From Dietzia psychralcaliphila (GTDB taxonomy: Bacteria; Actinomycetota; Actinomycetes; Mycobacteriales; Mycobacteriaceae), in contig NZ_CP015453.1 of assembly GCF_003096095.1 (NCBI RefSeq), positions 682,001 to 746,000 on the forward strand: a stretch of DNA of 64,000 nucleotides, read 5' to 3'. Position 1 is the stretch's first letter. Each line of letters opens with the position of its first letter. Of this stretch, positions 27,693 to 36,550 are shown one piece after another. The notes below the pieces were generated by a model that was not told where the DNA came from, ran no database searches, and was given only the letters and a program-made list of their open reading frames with translations. Position numbers and translations under genes: made by a program.

Positions 27693-28214
27693 TCACGACC
27701 CGGGCGTGCCGGGTCTCCGCGCCCAGGCCACGACCGGGTCGAGGGTGGACTCGTCGACGAACTCGATCCGCTCGCGAGTCAGAAGTAACCGGGCCATCGG
27801 TTCGTTCGGGGTCTTGCGCAATTCCCTACGCAGCGCGGCCATGAGAACGCGGTCCATCCACCGAAGCCGGTCCGGGTCGAAGTCGCCGCGTAGGTGGAAG
27901 GTGGTGACCTCGCGGCCGGAGGCCGCCACGAGCTTCTGTGCGAGGGTGCCGCGCCCGGGGTCGTCGGCGGGGGACAGGGCGACGACGACGAGAGCCGTGC
28001 GGCCCGGAGCCGAGCGGATCGCCCGGATGATCCGCCGTCGCCCCAGGATGCTGGTGACGTACTGAGGTGCGAGCACCACCAACGGGTCGGCGTCGGACGC
28101 GTCCCGCATCGCGGCGAGATCCACAGCGCGCGTTCCGAGCCTCCCGGCGAGCGCGTCCGCGTACCGGCGGGTGGAGCCGTACTTGGAGGTGAAGGTGACG
28201 ACAGGGTGGTTCAC
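27693..28214 (-). CDS. Flavodoxin-domain protein
   Basis: This 173-residue protein begins VVTFTSKYGSTRRYADALA, the FMN-phosphate loop of flavodoxins, with Pro/Gln-Tyr-Val-Thr (VLAPQYVTSILG) as a plausible second FMN loop. It resembles flavodoxin_5/HemG-type proteins in size. It starts 13 bp after the kshB stop, on the same strand, making it the last gene of a kshA-Cys-rich-kshB-flavodoxin operon. That placement suggests a redox role, such as electron transfer to a monooxygenase, but this is inference. Confidence 0.8.
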   Translation of the reverse strand: MNHPVVTFTSKYGSTRRYADALAGRLGTRAVDLAAMRDASDADPLVVLAPQYVTSILGRRRIIRAIRSAPGRTALVVVALSPADDPGRGTLAQKLVAASGREVTTFHLRGDFDPDRLRWMDRVLMAALRRELRKTPNEPMARLLLTRERIEFVDESTLDPVVAWARRPGTPGS

Positions 28215-28227
28215 GCCCTGAAGTCTG

Positions 28228-29289
28228 TCACTCCGAGTACGAGACCTCGACGCGATCGGTCTTGGGTAGGAGTTGGCAGCTCAGCACGTACCCCTCCTCG
28301 ACCTCCTCCGGATCGAGGATCCCGTTGTGGATCATCTCGACCTCGCCCGACTTGAGAACGCAGGCACAGGCGGAACACTCGCCCTTGCGGCAGGAGAACG
28401 GCGCCTTGATGCCCTTGGACAGCAGGACGTCCAGGAGTGGGGTGTTGCGCGGCCACGAGAGCTCGTGGGTCTCGTCGTCGAGCTCCACGATCGCCGTGGC
28501 CGGCCCGACGCCGTCATCCGAGGGGGAGTCGTCGATCACGATCTCGGCGAACGGATCGCCCTCGATCGAGGAGAACGCCTCGGTGTGGATGAGGTGCATG
28601 TCGGCCCCCGAGCGGCGGAGCCCGTCCTTGACGGTCTCCATGAACGGCGCCGGGCCACAGATGTACGACTGGCGCTTGGCCGCCACCGGGTGCAGGAGGT
28701 TGCCGATCATCTCGGGGGAGGGAATACCCGACACCGACTCGAGCCAGTGCAGAACGGTGAGCCGGTCGGGGTTCTCCCGCTGCAGGGTCTGCAGTTCGTC
28801 CTTGAAGATCACGGACTTCTCGTCCCGGTTGGCGTACACCATGACGATGTGCCCGGTGCCCTGGGCGAGCGCCGACTTGAGGATCGACATCACCGGGGTG
28901 ACACCGGACCCGGCGGCCAGGAGGATGAAGTCCTGATCGAGGTTCTTGGGGGTGAAGATGCCCGACGGCGCCAGCACGTGCATGGACATGCCGACCTCGG
29001 CGTTGTCGCACAGCCAGTTGGAGCCGTAGCCGTCGATCGTGCGCTTGACGGTCACCTTGAGCCTGGAGTCCTCGGTGGGGGAACTCGAGAGCGAGTAGCA
29101 GCGCGCCACGGACCCGGTCTGGTCGCTGGGGATCCGCAGGGTCAGGAACTGCCCGGGGGTGTACCGGAAGTCGTCCTCGGCACCGGCGGGGATCTCGAAG
29201 ACGATCGACTTGGCGTCGGCGGTCTCCTCGATCACCTCGGCGATTGAGAGTTCGCGCACGAAGGAGCCGAGTTGTGGGGTGGCGGTCAT
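28228..29289 (-). CDS. kshB: KshB, 3-ketosteroid 9alpha-hydroxylase reductase
   Basis: This 353-residue class IA-type oxygenase reductase transfers electrons from NADH to KshA. Domain order is FAD (RCYSLSSSP, about 68-76), NAD (LLAAGSGVTPVMSILKS) and a C-terminal plant-type 2Fe-2S domain with CRKGECSACAC and a final Cys in YVLSCQ. The ATG at 29289 is used; a longer frame upstream has no family similarity. It is 55 bp downstream of the Cys-rich gene and in the kshA operon. In M. tuberculosis kshA and kshB lie apart. Confidence 0.95.
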   Translation of the reverse strand: MTATPQLGSFVRELSIAEVIEETADAKSIVFEIPAGAEDDFRYTPGQFLTLRIPSDQTGSVARCYSLSSSPTEDSRLKVTVKRTIDGYGSNWLCDNAEVGMSMHVLAPSGIFTPKNLDQDFILLAAGSGVTPVMSILKSALAQGTGHIVMVYANRDEKSVIFKDELQTLQRENPDRLTVLHWLESVSGIPSPEMIGNLLHPVAAKRQSYICGPAPFMETVKDGLRRSGADMHLIHTEAFSSIEGDPFAEIVIDDSPSDDGVGPATAIVELDDETHELSWPRNTPLLDVLLSKGIKAPFSCRKGECSACACVLKSGEVEMIHNGILDPEEVEEGYVLSCQLLPKTDRVEVSYSE

Positions 29290-29344
29290 GGATTGGGAGC
29301 CTATCGCTTGAATGCGGCGGGGCGGGAGGTCACTCCGGGGCGTC

Positions 29345-29740
29345 TCACTCAGGGACGTACAGCGGGTTGACCATGTGATCGGCATCGGCCGGGTCGACGC
29401 CCTCGGCGAGGGTGATCAGACCCTCCGCGTAGGCGTACCGGATGCTCGCGAGCATCCTGGGGCAGGTGTCCTCCCCCTGCGGCCGCTCGCCGCCCTGACG
29501 CCATTCGGCGAGCACGGGGCACGAGCGGTCGCTGCCCTCGGTCCACTGGATGGAGGTGTGCTTCTCGCTGTTCTTGCGCACGGAGGCGCACGCGCCACAG
29601 GCGCGGCACTCCACGGGCTGGAAGCCGGCGCGGGTGTAGGTCTCGCGGTCCAGGTCCGTGTAGGCGTGCAGCCGCGCGGCGCGCGCCGGGTCGGTCTCGT
29701 CCCAGGTGGGCGCGCGCCGCGAATCGTGCTGTCTGAACAT
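29345..29740 (-). CDS. Small Cys-rich protein between kshA and kshB
   Basis: This 131-residue soluble protein has a CRACGAC cluster, a later SCP and a TCP, five Cys in all, plus the conserved-looking segment KNSEKHTSIQW. The pattern suggests an Fe-S or Zn site. As I recall, a protein of similar size and Cys pattern (Rv3527) follows kshA in M. tuberculosis; its function is unknown. The ATG at 29740 overlaps the kshA stop by one base (TGATG). Position between oxygenase and reductase implies a role in KshAB assembly or electron flow; this is inference. Confidence 0.8.
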   Translation of the reverse strand: MFRQHDSRRAPTWDETDPARAARLHAYTDLDRETYTRAGFQPVECRACGACASVRKNSEKHTSIQWTEGSDRSCPVLAEWRQGGERPQGEDTCPRMLASIRYAYAEGLITLAEGVDPADADHMVNPLYVPE

Positions 29741-30963
29741 CACTTCTCGGCTCTGGAGGCGGCGGCCTCCCCGGCGACGTCCGCCATGCCCGTGTACTGA
29801 GTCTGCTCGTTGGAGATCTCGGCCTCACCGGCGTCCTGCTTGCGCATGTTCTCGGCGACCTCGCTCTCCCAGTACTGGTTGGCCGCCGTGGTGTCGACCT
29901 CGAACTCGAAGCGCTCCTGCATCTCGGGCTCGACCTTGTCGCGGTCCACGTAGAACTGCTCGTACCACCGGCGGAGCTGGTAGACGGGGCCGTCCTCCTC
30001 GCACAGGAGGGGGTTGGCGATCGAGGACTTGCGCTGCCAGATACGGACGTCCTGGAGGAAGCCCTCGCCGAAGAACGTCGCGATCTTCGCGGCCATCTTG
30101 GCGGACGTCTCGTCGTCGAAACCCGCGGGCTTCTTGACCGACAGTCCGTACATCAGCACGAACGAGTTCTGGTCGATCGGGTAGTGGCAGTTGATGAGGA
30201 TCGCCTCGGTCTCGAAGGCGCCGTACATCTGCTTGAGGGGGTTGATCATGTACGCCGGCCCGAAGTACGAGGCCTCGGACTCCAGGAGCGTGTCGCCGTA
30301 CTTGCCGGCCGTGGGATCGTGGTCCGGCCGACCCTTGGTGTTGAGGTACTGGGTGGCCGTCTGCCCCTCGAAGACGTTCTTGAAGTACGTCGGGAAGGCG
30401 AAATGGATGTAGTAGAAGTGCGCCATGTCGACGACGTTGTCGACGATCTCCATACAGTTGGAACCCTCGATCACGAGGCGGTTCCACTCCCAGTCGGTCC
30501 ACTCGCCGGTCTCGTACTCGGCGATGGCCGGGATGGCGTCCTCGTCACGGGGGGGATTGCCCTCGTGGTCGTGCCAGACGAAGACCTGGCCGGACTGGAC
30601 GTTGGTGATCCAGGCGCGGGTCTTGGCGCGGAGGGGAACGCGCTTGGCATAGGGGATGCCCTTGCACTTGCCGTCGCCGCCCCAGCGCCAATCGTGGAAC
30701 GGGCACGCGATGTTGCCGTCCTTGACCTCGCCGTCGGAGAGATCGCCTCCGAGGTGGCGGCAGTAGGCGTCGAGGACGTTGATCTCACCCTGGTCGTTGG
30801 CCCACACGACCAGCTTGGTGCCGAACGCCTGGATGGAGTGGGGCTTGCCGTCGGTGAACTCCTTGACGGTGCCGATGCAGTGCCAACCGCGCGCGTAGCG
30901 TTCCCGGGCCTCGCCCGTGTCGATCTCGCGGATAGCTCCGGGGGCCGAGCTGATTGCGGTCAT
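29740..30963 (-). CDS. kshA: KshA, Rieske oxygenase of 3-ketosteroid 9alpha-hydroxylase
   Basis: This 407-residue oxygenase hydroxylates C9 of androstadienedione-type steroids, which triggers ring B opening. The Rieske 2Fe-2S ligands are Cys68, His70, Cys87 and His90 (CRHLGGDL ... CPFHDW). The mononuclear iron site lies in NVVDMAHFYYIHFAFP. The ATG at 30963 has a strong AGGAGG 6-8 bp upstream. It is the first gene of a four-gene operon and is divergent from hsaA, with two KstR-like boxes between them. Confidence 0.96.
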   Translation of the reverse strand: MTAISSAPGAIREIDTGEARERYARGWHCIGTVKEFTDGKPHSIQAFGTKLVVWANDQGEINVLDAYCRHLGGDLSDGEVKDGNIACPFHDWRWGGDGKCKGIPYAKRVPLRAKTRAWITNVQSGQVFVWHDHEGNPPRDEDAIPAIAEYETGEWTDWEWNRLVIEGSNCMEIVDNVVDMAHFYYIHFAFPTYFKNVFEGQTATQYLNTKGRPDHDPTAGKYGDTLLESEASYFGPAYMINPLKQMYGAFETEAILINCHYPIDQNSFVLMYGLSVKKPAGFDDETSAKMAAKIATFFGEGFLQDVRIWQRKSSIANPLLCEEDGPVYQLRRWYEQFYVDRDKVEPEMQERFEFEVDTTAANQYWESEVAENMRKQDAGEAEISNEQTQYTGMADVAGEAAASRAEK

Positions 30964-30992
30964 GATAATCCTCCTGAGGGCATGAGCCGGAT

Positions 30993-31006
30993 GAGAACAG
31001 GTTATA
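30993..31006. promoter_or_regulatory. Probable KstR operator in front of kshA
   Basis: GAGAACAGGTTATA matches the consensus TNNAACNNGTTNNA at all positions except the first base. It lies 30 bp upstream of the kshA start. Confidence 0.7.
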
Positions 31007-31096
31007 GAATCGGGTTGCTGGTCACAACCAATCCCTGTAGGCGCTGGCACGGGGTGCCATAGCCTTCCTTCCGGGGGGTTCAGTCTGGTGGAAAAC

Positions 31097-31110
31097 TGTA
31101 ACGTGTTCTA
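31097..31110. promoter_or_regulatory. KstR operator in front of hsaA
   Basis: TGTAACGTGTTCTA matches TNNAACNNGTTNNA exactly and lies 42 bp upstream of the hsaA ATG. Confidence 0.88.
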
Positions 31111-31151
31111 GTCTAGGGCCAAGCGCCCCACAAAAGCCAGAGAGGGATCAC

Positions 31152-32327
31152 ATGAGCGAGCACGCCAACCACGAGGTCATCGACCGGATCAAAGCCCTGC
31201 TGCCCGGTTTCGCCGAGCGTGCGCAGGAGACCGAGGACCTGCGCCGGGTCCACCCGCAGAACATCGCGGAGCTCGACGAGGCCGGTTTCTTCAAGCTCTG
31301 CCAGCCCGCCCAGTGGGGTGGCTACGAGGCGGACATGGAGGCCTTCTACACCGCCGCCATGACCATCGCGACGGCGTGCCCGTCCACCGGGTGGTGCGCC
31401 AGCATCCTCGGGATCCACAACTGGCACCTGGCCCTGTTCCCGCAGCAGGCGCAGGAGGAGGTCTGGGGTTCGGACAGCACCGTGCGGATCTCGTCGTCGT
31501 ACGCCCCGATGGGTGCGGCCACCAAGACCGACGACGGGTACCTCCTCAACGGCAAGTGGTCCTGGTCCTCGGGCTGCGACCATGCCGACTGGGTGTTCGT
31601 GGGCGGTCCCGTGCTCGACGAGAACGGGAAGATGATCGACTTCTGCACCTTCCTCGTGGAGAAGTCGCAGTACGAGATCCTCGATGTCTGGCACGTCGCC
31701 GGTCTCAAGGGCACGGGGTCCAACGACATCCTGATCAAGGACGCGCTCATCCCCGCGCACCGCGTGCTGTCCTTCGGCGACATGGCCAACACGACCAGCC
31801 CGGGGCTGGAGGTCAACACCAACCCGATCTACCGCATGCCGTGGGGCACCATCCACCCCACCACCATCTCCACCCCGATCGTCGGTATGGCGTTCGGCTG
31901 CTACGAGGTGCACCGCGAGCACCAGCGTGCGCGGGTCCGGGCCGCCTTCGGCACCAAGGTCAAGGACGACCCGTTCGCCAAGGTCCGTCTCGCCGAGGCC
32001 GCGGGTGACATCGACGCCGCGTGGCTGCAGCTGATGCGCAACGTCCGCGAGGAGCTGGACCTGATCAAGGCCGGCGAGTACCCGGGGATGGACATCCGCA
32101 CCCGGGCCCGTCGGGACCAGGTCCGGGCCACTCAGCGCTCCATCGACGCCATCGGGCTACTGTTCCAGAACTCCGGCGCCCGCGCGCTCGAGGACACCTC
32201 GCCGATCCAGCGTTTCTGGCGCGATGCCAACGCCGGTCGGGTGCACGCCGCCAACGAGGCGACCAAGGCGTACATCATGTACGGGCAGAATGAGTTCGGC
32301 GAGAAGATCTCGGACTCGATGGTCTGA
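31152..32327 (+). CDS. hsaA: HsaA, 3-HSA hydroxylase oxygenase component
   Basis: This 391-residue flavin-dependent monooxygenase of the acyl-CoA dehydrogenase fold hydroxylates the phenolic secosteroid 3-HSA to the catechol DHSA, using reduced flavin from HsaB. Typical segments are CPSTGWCASILGIHNWHLALFP, GKWSWSSGCDHADWVFVGG and the C-terminal QRFWRDANAGRVHAANE. AGAGAGGGA lies just before the ATG. It is the first gene of hsaA-hsaC-hsaB; hsaD, normally second, is missing. Confidence 0.96.
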   Translation: MSEHANHEVIDRIKALLPGFAERAQETEDLRRVHPQNIAELDEAGFFKLCQPAQWGGYEADMEAFYTAAMTIATACPSTGWCASILGIHNWHLALFPQQAQEEVWGSDSTVRISSSYAPMGAATKTDDGYLLNGKWSWSSGCDHADWVFVGGPVLDENGKMIDFCTFLVEKSQYEILDVWHVAGLKGTGSNDILIKDALIPAHRVLSFGDMANTTSPGLEVNTNPIYRMPWGTIHPTTISTPIVGMAFGCYEVHREHQRARVRAAFGTKVKDDPFAKVRLAEAAGDIDAAWLQLMRNVREELDLIKAGEYPGMDIRTRARRDQVRATQRSIDAIGLLFQNSGARALEDTSPIQRFWRDANAGRVHAANEATKAYIMYGQNEFGEKISDSMV

Positions 32328-32353
32328 TCCGCCCTGCGGATCGAAAGGACTGA

Positions 32354-33262
<909 letters not shown>

Positions 33263-33273
33263 ACGCCTAGGCT

Positions 33274-33339
33274 GGGTTACTGAACAACCGGGTTCTCGAG
33301 CAGCAGGGTTCGTGAACACGCCGGGTTCGTGAACACCCG
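33274..33339. repeat. Four 16-17-bp units between hsaC and hsaB
   Basis: Units begin at 33274, 33290, 33306 and 33323. The last two are nearly identical (GGGTTCGTGAACACGCC and GGGTTCGTGAACACCCG) and the first two are degenerate. Each good unit has an inverted GTTC-NN-GAAC core. They occupy half of the 148-bp gap; no gene is seen in it. Confidence 0.75.
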
Positions 33340-33410
33340 GTGACCAGCCGCCGGACGCACCCACAGCCGTGACGGCACCGTATCCGCCAGTCCAGGGAGG
33401 ACCGACCGAG

Positions 33411-33995
33411 ATGAGCAGTACCGACCACACCCCGGAGGGCCAGAGCTTCTCCAACCGGGAACTGCGCGACGCGCTCGGCCAGTTCTGTACGGGGATCACC
33501 GTCATCACGGCGGTCAAGGACGACGCGCCGGTCGGGTTCGCCTGCCAGTCCTTCTCCGCGCTCTCCCTCGAGCCTCCCCTGGTCCTGTTCTGCCCGATGA
33601 AGACGTCGGGGTCGTGGAAGGGGATCGAGGCGGCCGGCAAGTTCTGCGTCAACATCCTCTCCGAGGAGCAGGAGGACGTCTCGTCCACGTTCGGCCGTCG
33701 CGGGGACGACAAGTTCGCGTCGATCGACTGGTCGCCGAGTCCGCTCGGCTCTCCGGTGATCGACGGCGTGATGGCGTGGCTGGACTGCGAGATCGAGCAG
33801 GTGCTCGACGGCGGCGACCACTGGATCGTCCTGGGGCGGGTCAACCACCTCGGGCCGACCGAACGGGACGTCCGTCCCCTGCTGTTCTACCGCGGGGCGT
33901 ATCTGAGTATCGAGGAGGACGTCGTGGATCCGACGCCCGAGCAGGAAGAGCTCGCCAACTTCATCACCTCCGCCGACTCCTACACGTGGCTGTGA
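33411..33995 (+). CDS. hsaB: HsaB, flavin reductase component
   Basis: This 194-residue short-chain flavin reductase supplies reduced FMN to HsaA using NADH. It has the family N-terminus (LRDALGQFCTGITVITAV), GFACQSFSALSLEPPLVLFCP and the KFCVNIL segment. The ATG at 33411 is preceded by GGGAGGACCGACCGAG. Its stop overlaps a possible GTG start of the next gene, so translation may be coupled. Confidence 0.95.
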   Translation: MSSTDHTPEGQSFSNRELRDALGQFCTGITVITAVKDDAPVGFACQSFSALSLEPPLVLFCPMKTSGSWKGIEAAGKFCVNILSEEQEDVSSTFGRRGDDKFASIDWSPSPLGSPVIDGVMAWLDCEIEQVLDGGDHWIVLGRVNHLGPTERDVRPLLFYRGAYLSIEEDVVDPTPEQEELANFITSADSYTWL

Positions 33996-35239
33996 GCGCC
34001 GCGATGGGGGAGAACTCAGTGGGGGAGAGCTCAGTGGGGGATAACTCAGTGGGGGAGACCGGGGCGACCGGGCCGCTGGCCAGGGCGCTGGCCGAGGCCG
34101 AGGAGATCATCCGGTCGGCGCCGCACGTGCGGACCGAGGCAGACGTGGCCGAGGGGCTCGAGTACCTGCTGGGGACCATCCGTGGAGTGATCGAGAGCGG
34201 ACAGCACCGAGGTCGCTCCCATCCGCAGCTGTTCCAGGCCACGGGCCCGTACACGAAGATGGGCCTCGACAACCCGGACACCTTGTACTTCTACGCCAAC
34301 CTCACTGACGGCGCCGAGTACGTGATCGAGGGTCGACGCGGGACCACCGCGGACCTGTCCTTCCAGGTGATGGCCGGTACCTATTCGGCGGACGAGCGTG
34401 CGGCGTCCCACGCGGCATTCGACGACCGCGCACTCGAGATAGACGAGGACGGTCGGTACTCGTTCCTCCTGGGACCCCCACGACACGACGACGACGAGGG
34501 CGACCCCGGTTACGTGGTGCTCCACCCGGGGACCTCGATGATCGCCGTCCGCGAGGTCTACTCGGACTGGGACACCGAGGAGGCCGGCACCGCCGTCCTG
34601 CGCCGTGTCGACGCCGTGGGCACCGCTCCGGAGCCGGTGTCACTGGCGGGGCAGGAGAAGTTCTACGCCAAGCTCGCGGACGCGCTGACCGGCCGGTTGC
34701 AGACCTGGTTGGCCTTCCCGGGGTGGTTCTTCGGCGACCAGCCGCGCAACACCCTCGGCCAGCCGCGGCAGACGCCGGGCGGACTCACCACGCAGTGCTC
34801 GTCGGCCGGGGTCTTCGAGCTGGAGCCGGACCAGGCGATGATCATCTCGGTGCCCGTGGCCGGCGTGCCCTACCAGGGCTTCCAGCTGGGCAGCATGTGG
34901 TACGCCTCGCTCGAGTACGTGCACCACCAGACCAGCCTCACCGCGGACCAGGCGCACGTCGCCGCCGACGGGATGGTCTACCTGGTGGTGGCCGACCGGG
35001 ACCCCGGGGTGGCCAACTGGATCGAGACCCTGGGCCACCGCGAGGGCATCATGCAGTTCCGCTGGCAGCGTGTCGACGCCCCCATCACACCGGAGCAGGG
35101 ACCGACCGTGAAGGTCGTGCCGTTCGACCACGTCGCCTCCGAGCTGCCCGGCTATGACGACCAGCGGGTGACCGCCGAACAGTGGCGCGCACGGATCGCC
35201 GCGCGTCAGGACGCGTTCGCACGACGGGGTCTGTCATGA
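33992..35239 (+). CDS. Unknown protein in the hsaACB operon (DUF1214-like)
   Basis: This protein of about 415 residues has no signal peptide or membrane segment. Conserved-looking segments are YTKMGLDNPDTLYFYANLTD near residue 90, IEGRRGTTADLSFQVMAGTY, VYSDWDTEE and GFQLGSMWYASLEYVHHQTS. The first of these recalls DUF1214-type proteins, but I cannot assign a reaction. Two starts are possible: GTG at 33992 overlapping the hsaB stop (GTGA, the habit in this genome) or ATG at 34004. The N-terminus consists of four 15-bp repeats. The sulfotransferase gene follows 52 bp later. Confidence 0.75.
   Translation: MSAAMGENSVGESSVGDNSVGETGATGPLARALAEAEEIIRSAPHVRTEADVAEGLEYLLGTIRGVIESGQHRGRSHPQLFQATGPYTKMGLDNPDTLYFYANLTDGAEYVIEGRRGTTADLSFQVMAGTYSADERAASHAAFDDRALEIDEDGRYSFLLGPPRHDDDEGDPGYVVLHPGTSMIAVREVYSDWDTEEAGTAVLRRVDAVGTAPEPVSLAGQEKFYAKLADALTGRLQTWLAFPGWFFGDQPRNTLGQPRQTPGGLTTQCSSAGVFELEPDQAMIISVPVAGVPYQGFQLGSMWYASLEYVHHQTSLTADQAHVAADGMVYLVVADRDPGVANWIETLGHREGIMQFRWQRVDAPITPEQGPTVKVVPFDHVASELPGYDDQRVTAEQWRARIAARQDAFARRGLS
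34004..34063 (+). repeat. Four 15-bp units at the start of the unknown gene
   Basis: Units at 34004, 34019, 34034 and 34049 read (A/G)TGGGGGAGAACTCA with small changes and encode MGENS, VGESS, VGDNS and VGETG. Each unit carries an in-frame ATG or GTG and a GGGGGAG stretch resembling a ribosome-binding site. Confidence 0.85.
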
Positions 35240-35259
35240 GAAGGGGTCTGTCCATGAAC
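35226..35259 (+). repeat. 17-bp duplication at the stop codon of the unknown gene
   Basis: GGGGTCTGTCATGAGAA and GGGGTCTGTCCATGAAC are adjacent copies. The first contains the TGA stop codon of the upstream gene. Confidence 0.7.
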
Positions 35260-35291
35260 AGCAATTGTCTCGTGGGCAGGAGGCCCAGCTG

Positions 35292-36482
35292 ATGTCCGCA
35301 CCGACCGACGCCGACCGCATCTTCGTCGGCACCGTCGACGACCTCCACGCGAGCGCCTCGAGGGCGGTCGGGCTCGAGGACTTCGGGGACGGCGAGGACC
35401 GCCACCGCGAGGCGCTGGGCGTGCTACTCGACTCCCTGCACTCCGACGCCGGCCTCACCCCGGCCGGCAGCAAGTACTGGCGCTCCGTACTCAAGGGCGC
35501 GATGGCGGCGCGGCTCGTCTCGCAGGCGGGTTTCTCGGCGGACCCGGCCCAGGCGGACGTCGAGATCGTGCGGCCCGTCGTCGTCACCGGTCTTCCCCGG
35601 ACCGGAACCACGGCACTTCACCGACTCCTGGGCGCCGACCCCGCGAACCAGGGACTCGAGTTGTGGCTCACGGAGGTCCCCAAGCCGCGGCCGCCCCGGG
35701 AGCAGTGGGAGGACGACCCCACCTACCGCGGGCTGCGCGACCTGTACGCCGGGTTCATGTCGGAGAACCCCGACTACGGAGGGGTGCACTACATCTCCGC
35801 CGACGACCTGGAGGAGTGCTGGCAGCTGCTGCGCCAGTCCGCCACGTCGGCGTCGTACGAGTGCCTGGCCAGGCTCGACGGGTATTCGACGTGGCTCGAG
35901 GGCGTCGACTGGGTGCCCGTGTACCGGCGACACAAGCGCAACCTGCAGCTGATCGGGGCGGACGATCCCGGACGGCGATGGGTGCTCAAGAACCCCAGCC
36001 ACCTGTTCGCGCTCGACGCACTGCTCGAGGTGTACCCCGACGCCGTGGTGGTGCAGACCCATCGAGATCCGCGCAAGTCCATGGCGTCGATGTTCTCGCT
36101 GGCGCACCGGACCGCCGCGGACTGGTCGACGCGCTTCACCCCGGAGTACATCGGGTCCTCGCAGCTCGACCTGTGGGCGCGCGGCGTGGTCGAGTTCGAC
36201 GCGGTCCGCGCCCGGCACGAGTCGGACCCGGCGTCGCGGGCGACGTTCGTGGACGTCAACCACCGTGAGCTGATCGAGGACCCGGCGGGAGTGGTGGAAC
36301 GTGTGTACGCCGCTGTCGGTACCGGGCTGGACGACGGGGTGCGAACGGCGGTCGAGGCCGAGAACGCGAAGAGTCTGTCCGGCGACCGGGCGCCCGCACA
36401 CCGCTACACGCTCGCCGACTACGGATTGAGCGAGGAGCAGGTCGCCGAGCGGTTCGACGGCTACCGGGGCCTGGAGGGGTAG
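35292..36482 (+). CDS. PAPS-dependent sulfotransferase family protein
   Basis: This 396-residue protein is a Sulfotransfer_3-type enzyme. The 5'-phosphosulfate loop is VVVTGLPRTGTTALHRLLGA (residues 97-115), and the 3'-phosphate-binding region is likely VVVQTHRDPRKSMASMFSL. Such enzymes move sulfate from PAPS to a hydroxyl acceptor and release PAP. The acceptor is unknown; a similar protein (Rv3529c) lies in the M. tuberculosis steroid region near kshA. The ATG at 35292 has GGAGG upstream; an earlier TTG (35265) is less likely. It is the last gene of the hsaA operon and faces cysQ. Confidence 0.85.
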   Translation: MSAPTDADRIFVGTVDDLHASASRAVGLEDFGDGEDRHREALGVLLDSLHSDAGLTPAGSKYWRSVLKGAMAARLVSQAGFSADPAQADVEIVRPVVVTGLPRTGTTALHRLLGADPANQGLELWLTEVPKPRPPREQWEDDPTYRGLRDLYAGFMSENPDYGGVHYISADDLEECWQLLRQSATSASYECLARLDGYSTWLEGVDWVPVYRRHKRNLQLIGADDPGRRWVLKNPSHLFALDALLEVYPDAVVVQTHRDPRKSMASMFSLAHRTAADWSTRFTPEYIGSSQLDLWARGVVEFDAVRARHESDPASRATFVDVNHRELIEDPAGVVERVYAAVGTGLDDGVRTAVEAENAKSLSGDRAPAHRYTLADYGLSEEQVAERFDGYRGLEG

Positions 36483-36494
36483 AGGCACCGGACC

Positions 36495-36550
36495 AGAGGT
36501 GCTGGGTCGGAGGTGCTGCGTCAGAGGTACTGGGTCAGAGGTACTGCCGG
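36495..36550. repeat. Four 14-bp units between the sulfotransferase gene and cysQ
   Basis: Units at 36495, 36509, 36523 and 36537 follow AGAGGTGCTGGGTC with small changes. They fill the 52-bp convergent spacer and run through the cysQ stop codon. Confidence 0.8.
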
